In this document: in pieces, positions 1 to 7,809 of the stretch | Position numbering within the stretch: the stretch's first letter is position 1 | How the letters are laid out: every line of letters begins with the position of its first letter | Assembly: GCA_046313675.1 (NCBI GenBank) | Contig: JBKBXU010000055.1 | Span: forward strand, 1-17,438 | Reading direction: 5' to 3' | DNA: 17,438 nucleotides | Source: JBKBXU01 sp046313675 | GTDB taxonomy: Bacteria > Bacteroidota > Bacteroidia > Cytophagales > Cytophagaceae | Notes under the pieces: generated by a model | Seen by the model: only the letters and a program-made list of their open reading frames with translations | Database searches by the model: none | Told to the model about the DNA's origin: nothing | Made by a program: the position numbers and the translations under genes

Positions 1-2
1 CG

Positions 3-698
3 GTAACTGAACGAGTCAGCTCAGGGGTAAGTACCCTCGACATGTTTAAAGAATGTAAAAGGCCTCTATTTATTTTTATGGTTTGCTGCATGTTGCTGAC
101 TGCAGCAACAGAGCTTGGTACCAACCAGTGGATAACGGAACTGCTAAGCAATGTTGGTGTTCCTTCTATTTTACTGCTTGTTTTAATAAATGGACTCATG
201 GCTCTGGGAAGGTCGTATGCCGGCCATATTGAACATCGTCTTTCACCCGGCGGAATGCTTTTATTTTCAGCTATTTTTTCTGCCGCAGGATTGTACATGC
301 TCAGCTTCTTAGGAGGATATTGGAGTTTTGCGGCAGCAGCAGTATTTGCCATTGGCATTTGTTTCTTCTGGCCAACCATGCTTGGATTTGTTTCTACGTA
401 TTTACCGAAAACAGGTGCCCTCGGCTTATCTGTCATGGGTGGAGCCGGAATGCTTTCGGTATCCTTAATACTTCCTTTTATCGGAGACATTTACGAGGCG
501 CAGACACAACTTCATTTGCCGGAAGGGTATTCTCTTTTGCCAACATCTGCTGAAGTTTCTGAAATACTAAAAAATGCAAAACTTGCAGGAGGTGCAGCAA
601 CGCTCAAATATGTTGCAATACTTCCCGTTCTTCTTACTTTAGCATTTGGAATTTTATACGGGCTAAGGAAAAAGATGGTCATAAAAAATACCATATGA
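3..698 (+). CDS. MFS transporter, C-terminal part (5' end outside window)
   Basis: The frame is open to the left window edge, so the ATG at 42 is probably internal and only the C-terminal half is seen. The protein is very hydrophobic, with about five to six membrane segments separated by short basic loops. A Glu-Leu-Gly-Thr-Asn-Gln-Trp stretch follows the first helix, as in sugar-type major facilitator permeases of Bacteroidota. The tail ends in Arg-Lys-Lys-Met, typical of a cytoplasmic C-terminus. It would import or export a small solute across the inner membrane; the substrate cannot be read from this fragment. The stop overlaps the ATG of the next gene (ATGA), so the two are translationally coupled, and a sugar or sugar derivative is a reasonable inference from that partner. 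Confidence 0.85.
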   Translation, partial: VTERVSSGVSTLDMFKECKRPLFIFMVCCMLLTAATELGTNQWITELLSNVGVPSILLLVLINGLMALGRSYAGHIEHRLSPGGMLLFSAIFSAAGLYMLSFLGGYWSFAAAAVFAIGICFFWPTMLGFVSTYLPKTGALGLSVMGGAGMLSVSLILPFIGDIYEAQTQLHLPEGYSLLPTSAEVSEILKNAKLAGGAATLKYVAILPVLLTLAFGILYGLRKKMVIKNTI

Positions 699-1648
699 AC
701 AGCAGACGTGATTTTATCAGGAAAATAATTCTTGCCGGTGGTGGCTTATCATTGGCAAATTTGATGTCGGCATGTGAATTTTTCGAAAATAAGCACCCGT
801 TTGACTTCGAAATTTCCTTAGCCCAATGGTCGCTGCACAGAGCTTTTTTTAGCAAAAAAATTGACCCTCTTGATTTCCCGGTTGTAGCAAGGTCGCAATA
901 CCAGATTGGTGCTGTTGAATATGTGAACCAGTTTTTTATGGATAAAGCGGAGGATATGAACTGGCTGAAACAGCTGAAGCAACGCTGCAATGACCATGAT
1001 GTCAAGAGTGTTTTAATTATGGTGGATGAAGAAGGGCCACTGGCTGAAAAAGATGATGCTGTAAGAAAAAAAGCTGTTGAAAATCATTATAAATGGGTAG
1101 ATGCGGCAAAATTTCTTGGTTGTCATTCCATAAGAGTAAACCTTCACGGCGATCTTAAAGATAGTGAAGAAGATTGGCAAAAAGCCTCGGTGGATGGACT
1201 TGGAAAGCTTGTTGAATATGCTGCGAAGGCAGACATGAATGTTATAGTTGAAAACCATGGTGGCCATTCATGCAAAGGAAAATTACTTGTGAACGTGATG
1301 AAAGAAATCAACAGTAAGCATGTAGGAACACTTCCTGATTTTGGTAATTTTTGTGTCCGCAGAAGAGATGGAGACATGTGGTCTTCCCCATGTGTGGAAT
1401 GGTACGATCGCTATGTCGGGACCGAAGAAATGTTGCCATATGCAAAAGGCGTAAGTGCAAAAAGCATAGACTTTGATGAGGCAGGCAATGAAACCTCTAC
1501 AGATTTTGTAAAAATGCTTAAACTTGTTAAGACATCTTCCTATAGAGGATACATCGGAATAGAATACGAAGGAGAAAGATTAAGCGAAGACGAAGGCATT
1601 CGTGCAACAAAAAAACTGCTTGAAAAAGTCAGGGAGCACCTTAGGTAA
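695..1648 (+). CDS. Sugar phosphate isomerase/epimerase-like TIM-barrel protein with Tat/lipoprotein signal
   Basis: The 317-residue protein opens with a twin-arginine motif (SRRDFIRK, residues 3-10), a hydrophobic stretch and Cys27 in the context LMSAC. It is probably exported folded by Tat and lipidated, although Met at -3 makes the lipobox imperfect. The rest matches the xylose isomerase-like TIM-barrel (AP endonuclease 2) superfamily. Likely metal ligands are Glu186 and His188 in VENHGGHS, Asp215 in PDFGN and Glu290 in IGIEYEG. Family members isomerise, epimerise or dehydrate sugars with a divalent metal; the substrate here is unknown. The start overlaps the stop of the upstream MFS gene by 4 nt, so transporter and enzyme are made together. 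A role in handling a sugar derivative in or beyond the inner membrane is inferred. Confidence 0.88.
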   Translation: MNSRRDFIRKIILAGGGLSLANLMSACEFFENKHPFDFEISLAQWSLHRAFFSKKIDPLDFPVVARSQYQIGAVEYVNQFFMDKAEDMNWLKQLKQRCNDHDVKSVLIMVDEEGPLAEKDDAVRKKAVENHYKWVDAAKFLGCHSIRVNLHGDLKDSEEDWQKASVDGLGKLVEYAAKADMNVIVENHGGHSCKGKLLVNVMKEINSKHVGTLPDFGNFCVRRRDGDMWSSPCVEWYDRYVGTEEMLPYAKGVSAKSIDFDEAGNETSTDFVKMLKLVKTSSYRGYIGIEYEGERLSEDEGIRATKKLLEKVREHLR

Positions 1649-1962
1649 TTTGCAGTTCGCCAATGCAACAACCTGATATGTGACGCTATTTGTATAGCAA
1701 ATTCCATTGTTCTATCACAATATGACGCAAAAACCTTCAATTACCTATATAAAATAAAGAATAGGTTAAAATAATTTTACTTTCATTTAGTAATTTTCTG
1801 AGATACCTGCTAAAGCAGGTATGACGGTTTATGCTGGCCGGTAACACAAGCACAGAAATGACTATCCAACCGCTACCAGGGAGAGAGAAACATACCCCTA
1901 TAATTATATATTTTTTTTGAAATTTTCTTTGTACTTTTAGATGTTCAACTTTAATTCAATTT
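1649..1962. other. Intergenic region, no gene seen
   Basis: No credible reading frame was found. It holds a weak stem at 1685-1698 (GCTAT/ATAGC), a clear palindrome at 1803-1822 (listed separately) and an AT-rich stretch before the next gene. A TACTTTTA at 1932-1939 resembles the Bacteroidota -7 box, but no TTTG lies 19 bp upstream, so a promoter there is only possible. Confidence 0.5.
1803..1822. repeat. Perfect 8-bp inverted repeat, dispersed-repeat type
   Basis: ATACCTGC and GCAGGTAT are separated by TAAA, and the right arm is followed by GACGG. No T-run follows, so it is not a classical intrinsic terminator. The wording GAGATxCCTGC...GCAGGxATGACG resembles a short palindromic repeat seen scattered in many bacterial genomes; that resemblance is from memory. 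Confidence 0.6.
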
Positions 1963-2658
1963 ATGAAATATCCAGTACTACTTGCTCTTATTTTCATTGG
2001 TTCTGTTTTCGATGGTTTTGCACAAAAGGACACCACAAATAACACTTCTAATGTAACAGTAGTGTACTCTAAAGTACAGTATAATAAAACAACACATGAC
2101 AAAGAAATTTTCAATCTTATTAAAATTAATCCATTATTAATTTTACGTGGTGATATTCCGATTTACTATGAAAGAAGGATTAAAGATCAGTTCAGTATAG
2201 AGGCAGGGGTAGGGATAACTCATAGAGATTATCTTTTCGATGATTTGTTTGATGAATACAATAATTTTAGTCGTACCTCTAGACTAGGATACAGTTTTGT
2301 GCTTGCTGCCAAGTTCTGGCCATCGTCTTATACTAAAGCTCTGGATGAGTTTTATTTTGGACCTGAAATCAGGCTTTTGAGGTATAATTATGAAGTTATG
2401 GATTGTGCTTTTCAAAGTTCACGTAACCTTTTGTCCGAACATAGAATGTTTACTGATTTTAAAATCACATTTGGTTATGTTAGCTATGTGACTGATAATG
2501 TATTTTTTGATTTCTATTCAGGGTTTGGGTTAAGAAGTCGTAATATCAAAACAACTTCATGCGAATATTCCAATTTAAGACCAAGCTCTAAATTTGAAAT
2601 AGTTAGAGATCTTGTGCCGGTATTTTCTCTTGGGGTAAAAGTAGGTTTTGGGATTTAA
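1963..2658 (+). CDS. Exported outer-membrane beta-barrel-like protein, function unknown
   Basis: The 231-residue protein starts with a clear Sec signal peptide (hydrophobic residues 4-15, cleavage expected after GFAQ at about residue 21). The mature part is rich in alternating aromatic/aliphatic strands, for example the INPLLILRGDIPIYYERRI region near residues 54-72 and a closing strand VFSLGVKVGFGI. This pattern is typical of small outer-membrane barrels of Bacteroidota and recalls the DUF3575-like group; that assignment is tentative. It stands alone, with about 310 bp upstream and a strong terminator downstream, so it is probably monocistronic. No catalytic motif is visible. A surface or structural role is the most that can be inferred. 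Confidence 0.75.
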   Translation: MKYPVLLALIFIGSVFDGFAQKDTTNNTSNVTVVYSKVQYNKTTHDKEIFNLIKINPLLILRGDIPIYYERRIKDQFSIEAGVGITHRDYLFDDLFDEYNNFSRTSRLGYSFVLAAKFWPSSYTKALDEFYFGPEIRLLRYNYEVMDCAFQSSRNLLSEHRMFTDFKITFGYVSYVTDNVFFDFYSGFGLRSRNIKTTSCEYSNLRPSSKFEIVRDLVPVFSLGVKVGFGI

Positions 2659-2699
2659 AGTAAAACAGCAAACATATTATTTATTTTTAATAATGCGTA

Positions 2700-2731
2700 A
2701 ACCCTTCATGAAAATGGAGGGTTATTTTTTT
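2700..2731 (+). terminator. Intrinsic terminator of the barrel gene
   Basis: AACCCTTCAT and ATGGAGGGTT form a 10-bp stem with one G-U pair around a GAAA tetraloop (2710-2713). A run of T follows at 2725-2731. It lies about 40 bp after the stop codon at 2658. Confidence 0.9.
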
Positions 2732-3074
2732 AGATGAAGTGTATAATTTTAAATTAAAACCATAGTACCTTATTACCGGAATGGCGCCAATGGACAGTTG
2801 GGTTTGTGTGTAAAAAGAATAATCAGGATTAATGTAGACAGGAAGAAGATTTATTTAAACCATTGTTGGTAGTTTACTCAAGGATCCGAAATTCTAACCA
2901 AACGGTTTGTTAAATTATTTTAACCGGGCACTAATATTCTAAACCCGAATTATTGCTCTCTTTTGTAAAGAGTGCAACCCATAGCCACTATGATTAATAC
3001 TCAACAAATAAGGGTGAAACACTAAATGTAATTAATTTTGTCACCTTGTAAAAACTCCATAGCATGTACAGGGA
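2732..3074. other. Intergenic region, no gene seen; one hairpin
   Basis: No supported coding frame on either strand. A hairpin lies at 2953-2977: TTGC, one mismatch, CTCTTT, loop TGT, AAAGAG, one mismatch, GCAA. It has no T-run, and its role is unknown. The rest is AT-rich sequence between two convergent genes. Confidence 0.5.
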
Positions 3075-3110
3075 TAAAAAAAGAACCACCCGATGAGAGT
3101 GGTTCTTTTT
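3075..3110 (-). terminator. Intrinsic terminator (works on both strands)
   Basis: AGAACCAC (3082-3089) pairs with GTGGTTCT (3099-3106) around a 9-nt loop, flanked by an A-run on the left and a T-run on the right. Read on the minus strand it ends the gene at 3130 with a long U-tract. Read on the plus strand it would also stop transcription coming from the left. Confidence 0.88.
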
Positions 3111-3129
3111 AAGATTTAAAAGGTTCTTA

Positions 3130-4671
3130 TTATCGTAATTTTATCTTTTCTAAATACATAAATACAACTTCCTCTTTTTTATCAAAAAGGAATATACACA
3201 AGTCCCCTGGTCTGCCAGGCATACATCCTAAGCGACCACCTTTGGCTGATCTTTTATTTACAGGAATTTTATGCGTCTCAGATACTTCACCGGTTTTCAT
3301 GGTATTAATCCCAATATAAGCATCGCTAATTGCAAAGTTTTTTGAAATAAGTAAATTTTCTCCTGAAGCAGAAGTTGTCAGGAAGCCATAATTGAACCAT
3401 CCAAATTTATCTACCATCCTTGCCATTTGAAGGCCATACATACTGTTATAAGGCCTATAAACAGAAATTTTGGTATGCTCTTTCTCAACGATATTCATAT
3501 TAGTAAGTTTGGCCTGATCATCAAAGGTAAAGAACATGAAATCCATTATTTCAAATGTTACAGGTTTATTGTCCTTACTATTATCGTTAACCCATCCAAT
3601 ATAACGCCCTGAAATCATATCTTTTAAAGGGCTGCTCATCAACTGAATGTTTTTCTTAAATGTTTCGGAAATTACCTGATAATTTCCATCTTTAGTTTGG
3701 GTTATATCCTGAAAATACACTTTAGGCTTACTTCCAATTGATAATCCTTTCTTTGTACTTTTTAAAACGGCTTGTATTCCATTATCCCAGTCAATTTTGC
3801 TATATGCAAGCTTTTCACCTTTAGGAGATAATTTAAGGAAAAATATGCCATCAGAATTTGTTGCATCCATTTTCTCACCGTCAAAATACATTCCTCCTGT
3901 TACTATATTTTTATCTTTATCAATATAAAAAGCAGAAGGAACGGCAGTAGCCTCTCCATCATATAACGAATAATTAAAAACATTCTCTCCGGATTGGTCA
4001 GCAAGACACACAAATTCAGCTTTTACTTTTTTGGAAGTTATCGTTGGACGTACTGACTGAACAACGATGATCTGATCACCACGAGATTCTACAGCCTCAG
4101 CCGTTACTATCCCTTTTTCAGGCATAAATCTTTTTTCCCATTGGGTATTTAAATTTCTATCTACCCTTTCTACAGAATAACCCCATTTCTTCTCCTTGAT
4201 TGGCTTTACAATATAGAATCCTCCATTGCTGGATGGGTAAACATCGGCTGTTGCAGCATAGCGCTTAGCCTCTACTATACCTTTTGTTTTAATAATATCA
4301 CCGTTTTTATCGGCGGTTACATAGGTAAGCGTCTTCTTTTTTAAGTCATTAAAAACAAAAAGAAAATCTTCTCCATTGAATTCACTTCCATCAACACTGG
4401 AGTGTTTTGTAATAGTGATAGGAGTTTGCTTTATAATTTTAAGATCCAGGTCAAAAATGGCAATGATAAAATTTATCATTCCTCCTCCTACTTTTTCATT
4501 AACATAGAAGGTGTAATATCCCTGTGGTGTATTCGTTTGTTTATTCATAATTGGATAAACACCACGGAATTCTTTTTTCCGGACATTGGTAATTTCAGCG
4601 GATTGGCTAAAGCCTGAAAATGTAATCAGCATCAGCATGACAATCCAAATTGGTAAAATGTGTCTTTTCAT
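3130..4671 (-). CDS. Secreted protein of unknown function (DUF6770-like)
   Basis: The 513-residue protein has a signal peptide (MKRHILPIWIVMLMLITFSG, cleavage expected after FSQ at about residue 23). The mature chain is a long series of beta-strand segments with recurring motifs such as 'GGFYIVKPI', 'DKDKNIVTGGMYFDG' and 'TKDGNYQVISETF'. Each has an Asp/Gly turn followed by a strand, as in beta-propeller or WD-like exported proteins. I believe it belongs to the Bacteroidota family DUF6770, but only from memory of its style. There is no T9SS C-terminal domain and no catalytic motif, so a periplasmic or outer-membrane-associated location is likely. It is transcribed alone towards its terminator. 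About 300 bp separate it from the divergent gene at 4976. Confidence 0.75.
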   Translation of the reverse strand: MKRHILPIWIVMLMLITFSGFSQSAEITNVRKKEFRGVYPIMNKQTNTPQGYYTFYVNEKVGGGMINFIIAIFDLDLKIIKQTPITITKHSSVDGSEFNGEDFLFVFNDLKKKTLTYVTADKNGDIIKTKGIVEAKRYAATADVYPSSNGGFYIVKPIKEKKWGYSVERVDRNLNTQWEKRFMPEKGIVTAEAVESRGDQIIVVQSVRPTITSKKVKAEFVCLADQSGENVFNYSLYDGEATAVPSAFYIDKDKNIVTGGMYFDGEKMDATNSDGIFFLKLSPKGEKLAYSKIDWDNGIQAVLKSTKKGLSIGSKPKVYFQDITQTKDGNYQVISETFKKNIQLMSSPLKDMISGRYIGWVNDNSKDNKPVTFEIMDFMFFTFDDQAKLTNMNIVEKEHTKISVYRPYNSMYGLQMARMVDKFGWFNYGFLTTSASGENLLISKNFAISDAYIGINTMKTGEVSETHKIPVNKRSAKGGRLGCMPGRPGDLCIFLFDKKEEVVFMYLEKIKLR

Positions 4672-4975
4672 AATGTAAAAATTGATTAGGTTAGATATTT
4701 CTTTATTAATTCTTATCGAAATAATTAGACAATTTACACAATCTTTTCTTATTTAAAATTTTAAAATAGACTTATTTCCAGATTATTATAATCATTTTAA
4801 AATTTCTTGATTTAATCTATTTTTTCACCTCTCACTAAATGGTTTTTTAAAACCGCAGAGTCCCCGCTGGGATCTGTGGCGGAAAAAATTACGCGTTCTG
4901 TGGAAATTATTTCCGAAGACGAAAAAAGTGCTGGCTTTTCTTAATTTTTATTATTTTTAAATTTCAATAGAAAAA
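4672..4975. other. Divergent intergenic region
   Basis: This region must carry promoters for the genes at 4671 (minus) and 4976 (plus). It is very AT-rich with no perfect TAnnTTTG box that I can defend. The only sharp structure is the palindrome at 4853-4882. Confidence 0.4.
4853..4882. repeat. REP-like palindrome, copy 1
   Basis: CCGCAGAGTC at the left and TCTGTGGCGG at the right flank an inner CCC-GCT-GGG stem. The 17 bases from CAGAGT to TGGGA are identical to the copy at 16121-16158. Relative to that copy, this one lacks 4 nt (GACT) at the start of the right arm. It lies about 100 bp before the gene at 4976 and could affect its transcript. Confidence 0.75.
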
Positions 4976-5545
4976 ATGGCATTTCATAAATCTATAATTT
5001 TCGCACTTTTAACCTTTGGTTTCTTTGGTTCATTTGCACAATCTGAAACAGAGCCAGAAAATGTAGGGAATACTTTTACCAAATTTCATGCATTGGGCTA
5101 TAAGGCCGGGCTAAATTACGCTACCATATCCGGCGATAATATCAGAAGCGGCCTTGGCAATGCTGGTGTAACTGCAGGCATGACCTACTACCATGCCATT
5201 CATCAAAACCTTTCATTGGTAGCGGAACTATATTTTGTCCAAAAGGGCAATACGGAAACATCTCTGAATTTCATAGAACTTCCGGTTATGCTTAGGGCTC
5301 ATTTAACACCCATTGACGAGATAAATGTATTTTTCAATGGAGGATTTGGTTATGCATATAATCTTAAAAGTAATTGGGCAAAATATGAGCTAAATCATCA
5401 TTTAGGCGTGGGCTTGCTCTTCCCTCATCCAAAACATGATGTCATCCTGGAATTGAGGTACAGCAGGGGTTCTACCAATGTGCTTCCTCAAGTATCAAGA
5501 ACAAATGTACTTTCTTTAAACATCGGCATTTCTCATAAGCTTTAA
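4976..5545 (+). CDS. Outer-membrane beta-barrel protein (PorT-like domain)
   Basis: The 189-residue protein has a signal peptide (hydrophobic residues 6-17, cleavage expected after FAQ at residue 22). The mature chain matches the Bacteroidota outer-membrane barrel domain (OMP_b-brl type). It starts with a GYKAGLNYATISGD strand, has a 'ELYFVQKGN' hairpin and the 'FIELPVMLRAHL' segment typical of this family, and closes with SLNIGISHKL. It is short for an 8-stranded barrel but complete. The stop is 3 bp before the PorP/SprF gene, so the two form an operon. Such barrels often accompany T9SS or gliding-motility membrane proteins; a shared role is inferred from the coupling. Confidence 0.8.
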   Translation: MAFHKSIIFALLTFGFFGSFAQSETEPENVGNTFTKFHALGYKAGLNYATISGDNIRSGLGNAGVTAGMTYYHAIHQNLSLVAELYFVQKGNTETSLNFIELPVMLRAHLTPIDEINVFFNGGFGYAYNLKSNWAKYELNHHLGVGLLFPHPKHDVILELRYSRGSTNVLPQVSRTNVLSLNIGISHKL

Positions 5546-5548
5546 CAC

Positions 5549-6430
5549 ATGCGTAAAATTCTTACAATAGTAATTGCCCTGCTTGTTTTTACCATAGAAG
5601 GCCGGGCACAAATGTTTGGTGATTACAACTATTATATATACAATTTGAAGCTTATCAACCCCGCGTTTACGGGTTTCGAAGAGAAAACTAATTTTACCTT
5701 GATGCACAGAACTTTTGGCACAGATCCCCGCTATAGTTTACAAAACAGATTACTAACGTATGAAGGCCACATAAAAAAAATCAATAGTGGCATAGGCGCC
5801 GGACTGAATACTACTCATGACATGGTTACCAGCCAGTTATCCGCACCTGTTTTTTATAGCTATCAATTAAAAATAGGGGAATTTCATAACATTAGAATTG
5901 GGGGCATGGCTGAGTTTAAAAACAGCAGATTAAATCGTGGCTGGCATCTTCCAGTATACCAGATTCCCGACAGCGATTTCGACCCTGGTATTTTATCTTC
6001 TGAAAGTGCCAACACCCTAAACTATTCTTTGGGTGTACTGTATTCTTACAAAAAAATGTTCTTCGGAGGGAGCTACAACAGGAACAGATTTCCTCACTTT
6101 TTCACACCCTCTAGCGGCCCGTTCAACATTCTCTCATTTATAACAGGCATAAATATAAAAGCCGGAGAGAACTTTGAAGTAATTCCTATGCTTGCTTACT
6201 TTAAAATCAACCAAAGCGGCTATTTTGACATTAATAGTCAATTCATTTTTCACAATAGAATTCTTTCCGGCTTCCAGTTTAGGGCTGCTGAAAACATTAA
6301 CTATTATTCATTTAATGCTGGCGTACGCATACTTCAAGATTTAGAATTCACCTCCCTCATTTACTCTTTTGTTCAAGGAAGAGCTCTAGATAGACGGGGT
6401 CTGGAGTTTATGCTGAGGTATAGGATTTAA
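5549..6430 (+). CDS. PorP/SprF family type IX secretion system membrane protein
   Basis: The 293-residue protein has a signal peptide (cleavage expected after GRAQ at residue 21) followed by the hallmark of the PorP/SprF family: a short Tyr-rich strand, then LKLINPAFTGFEE (residues 33-45). The remainder is alternating barrel strands such as 'GIGAGLNT', 'NIRIGGMAEFKN' and 'NYSLGVLYSYKKMFFGGSYN', ending in FMLRYRI, a good outer-membrane C-terminus. The length of about 300 fits the family. Members act at the outer membrane with T9SS, and several are paired with a particular cargo adhesin such as SprB. No adhesin gene is nearby in this window; the partner here is the barrel gene 3 bp upstream. 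Which substrate it serves cannot be told. Confidence 0.88.
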   Translation: MRKILTIVIALLVFTIEGRAQMFGDYNYYIYNLKLINPAFTGFEEKTNFTLMHRTFGTDPRYSLQNRLLTYEGHIKKINSGIGAGLNTTHDMVTSQLSAPVFYSYQLKIGEFHNIRIGGMAEFKNSRLNRGWHLPVYQIPDSDFDPGILSSESANTLNYSLGVLYSYKKMFFGGSYNRNRFPHFFTPSSGPFNILSFITGINIKAGENFEVIPMLAYFKINQSGYFDINSQFIFHNRILSGFQFRAAENINYYSFNAGVRILQDLEFTSLIYSFVQGRALDRRGLEFMLRYRI

Positions 6431-6458
6431 TATATTCAGTATTCCAACTCCTATAGCC

Positions 6459-6500
6459 CTCGTTGCAACGAGAACTGCCGAGAAAAAGCGATTGCATCGC
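6459..6500. repeat. Two adjacent palindromes after the PorP/SprF gene
   Basis: CTCGTTGCAACGAG at 6459-6472 is a perfect 14-bp palindrome. GCGAT-TGC-ATCGC follows at 6488-6500. Neither has a T-run, so a repeat remnant is more likely than a terminator. Confidence 0.6.
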
Positions 6501-6783
6501 TAATATACTCATAGCAACATTCAAAAATCCATTCCTGACATTAACTTATGAGAGTTTTGTCTAAAAACTGCAAATTACTCTCTGGAAGGGGTGGTCAAGA
6601 TGACTGGAACCTACACAAGAAATTTAATCAAATATATTTGCTTCAGTGGTGCATTCTTGTTGCCAATTTCTGTGTACTCTTATTTACCGAATATTGTACA
6701 TTGTTAATTACCGATTACATACGCAAGAGGAAATCGTAATAAATAGTATAATATGGACCCATGTTTTCATTTATAATACCTGC
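6501..6783. other. Intergenic region, no gene seen
   Basis: A 63-codon frame at 6548-6739 has no recognisable protein character and no good start context. I see nothing else here apart from the repeat that begins at 6784. Confidence 0.4.
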
Positions 6784-6908
6784 TAACGTTACGCATATAC
6801 TGGCCTCCGGTTTTAAAGCAGATAAGTATACGTCGAGAAATAAAGATGGCAAAAGCTCTGAACTCTCAGCTCCCACTGCACCTGGTGGTCGAGTATATGC
6901 AGTGTTAC
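6784..6908. repeat. Dispersed ~125-bp repeat, copy 1
   Basis: This copy begins TAACGTTACGCATATACT and ends AGTATATGCAGTGTTA, so its ends are inverted repeats (GCATATACT at 6793-6801 and AGTATATGC at 6892-6900). It shares the blocks GGCCTCCGG, TTTAxAxGCAG, GCTCCCA and GTxGTCGAG-type wording with the copy at 8370-8492. It lies directly after the stop of the antitoxin gene (minus strand). Read on the minus strand, the 3' end CGTTAGC resembles the GTTRRRY core of integron attC sites, but that is only a resemblance. Confidence 0.75.
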
Positions 6909-6919
6909 CGCTTATGCAT

Positions 6920-7231
6920 TTATTTATCCACCGTCAATCTTAAGTGGCCACCTAATCCATCCCTGATTATTCTCATCAAGGTAGAAAGTCTTATATCACT
7001 TGCATTATTTTCAATCCGTGATATATATGTTTTAGTAGTTCCACATCTTTCAGCTACTTGTGCCTGTGTTAACCCTTTCTCTTTTCTAAGTTCCTGTATC
7101 ATGACACCCAACTTGAAAGATTCAAATTCCTCTTCGTATTTATCTCGGCTTTCAGTCCCCTTTTTACCGTACTGCTTATCCAGATGCTCAGAAAAGGATG
7201 TTAGATTTTTGTTATTTTCAGTCTTTTTCAT
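6920..7231 (-). CDS. XRE-family HTH antitoxin (HigA-like)
   Basis: About 103 residues from the ATG at 7231; a TTG one codon earlier is less likely. Residues 43-97 form an XRE helix-turn-helix: IQELRKEKGLTQAQVAERCG, then TTKTYISRIENNASDIRLSTL. The N-terminal 40 residues are charged and probably contact the toxin. Such proteins neutralise the partner toxin and repress the operon. It is the second gene of the pair: the ATG lies 14 nt inside the end of the toxin gene, so translation is coupled. Toxin-first order with an HTH antitoxin is the HigBA arrangement. Confidence 0.88.
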   Translation of the reverse strand: MKKTENNKNLTSFSEHLDKQYGKKGTESRDKYEEEFESFKLGVMIQELRKEKGLTQAQVAERCGTTKTYISRIENNASDIRLSTLMRIIRDGLGGHLRLTVDK

Positions 7232-7562
7232 CAAAGTACTCCTTTTTAAGTTTTTCCGCTAGTTCAATTTCTTTTTTAGGTGTTTTCTGGGTCTTTTTCT
7301 GAAACCCATTCGCAAGAATTATCAGATTCCCTTTATCAAAAAAACTAAAAACTCTGTAAATATTAGACCCAACTTCAACCCTTATTTCATAAATCCCATT
7401 TGTCCCGGTCATATGCTTAAAATACTTCTCAGGAACTTTATCGATTGTTGATATTAATTGTAGAGTCCAGTTAAACTTCTTTTTCACTTCCGGCCTTAAA
7501 GTCTCAAAGAAATCAAGGTAATAATCCTTGTAGTAAAATATTTCTCTAGCTAATTTGTCCAT
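7218..7562 (-). CDS. RelE/HigB-type toxin (Gp49-like, DUF891 family)
   Basis: 114 residues. The core GIYEIRVEVGSNIYRVFSFF (about residues 60-79), then ILANGFQKKTQKTPKKEIELA (about 85-105) is the signature of the phage Gp49-like/HigB branch of the RelE/ParE fold. The conserved Arg residues in EIRVE and YRVFS and the basic K-rich strand after NGF are the usual mRNA/ribosome-contacting surface. Family members are ribosome-dependent mRNA interferases. The length matches the family, and nothing looks broken. It is the first gene of a two-gene operon with the XRE antitoxin (14-nt overlap). A strong promoter box ends only 4 nt before its ATG. Confidence 0.88.
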   Translation of the reverse strand: MDKLAREIFYYKDYYLDFFETLRPEVKKKFNWTLQLISTIDKVPEKYFKHMTGTNGIYEIRVEVGSNIYRVFSFFDKGNLIILANGFQKKTQKTPKKEIELAEKLKKEYFDEKD

Positions 7563-7566
7563 TCGG

Positions 7567-7598
7567 CAAAGTTAGCTAATTAGATAACGTAAGGCAAG
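7567..7598 (-). promoter_or_regulatory. Bacteroidota-type promoter of the HigBA-like operon
   Basis: Read on the minus strand, TTGC (7597-7594) is followed by exactly 19 bases and then TAACTTTG (7574-7567), a perfect match to the TAnnTTTG -7 box. The box ends 4 nt before the ATG at 7562, so transcription should begin at or within a few bases of the start codon. The mRNA would then be leaderless or nearly so. Confidence 0.65.
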
Positions 7599-7634
7599 AG
7601 GATTTTGTTTCAGGATGGGATATTCTTGTTTTTG

Positions 7635-7722
7635 CATTGTTAGTATAAAAAACGGGCAGCGGTTTTAAAGCAGAAAACTATCCGCCGATGCCGAAGGAAG
7701 TAAGATAAATGATAAACAGCCT
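7635..7722. repeat. Degenerate third copy of the ~125-bp repeat
   Basis: The block GCGGTTTTAAAGCAG at 7660-7674, followed by ATCCGCCGA at 7680-7688, matches the corresponding parts of the copies at 6784 and 8370. The left inverted arm is hardly recognisable here (GCATTGTTAGTATA at 7635-7648). It lies between the toxin promoter and the hairpin at 7723. Confidence 0.45.
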
Positions 7723-7779
7723 GCCTAACAACAGCCCCCTCTGAGGTATATATCTTTAGATTTGCACGCTGTTATAGGG
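7723..7779. repeat. attC-like hairpin between gene units
   Basis: CCTA-AC-AACAGC (7724-7735) pairs with GCTGTT-A-TAGG (7768-7778). The enclosed sequence has two small stems, CCTC/GAGG (7738-7746) and ATCT/AGAT (7752-7761). On the minus strand it runs from CTATAAC to GTTAGGC, and GTTAGGC is the classical attC core. It starts about 30 bp after the stop of the minus-strand gene at 7810, where a cassette's attC would be expected. No integrase is in the window, so this is a structural resemblance only. Confidence 0.45.
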
Positions 7780-7809
7780 TGTTTATATTATTTTTTCCTA
7801 ATTTTCAAT

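Noticed and set aside
1803..1822. Palindrome as terminator of the isomerase gene
   Set aside because: No T-run follows and it lies about 155 bp after the stop.
6459..6500. Palindromes as terminator of the PorP/SprF operon
   Set aside because: Neither stem is followed by a T-tract.
6548..6739. A 63-codon plus-strand frame
   Set aside because: No signal peptide, domain or start context; composition looks random.
6846..7262. A plus-strand frame of 138 codons
   Set aside because: It is antisense to the well-supported HTH antitoxin.
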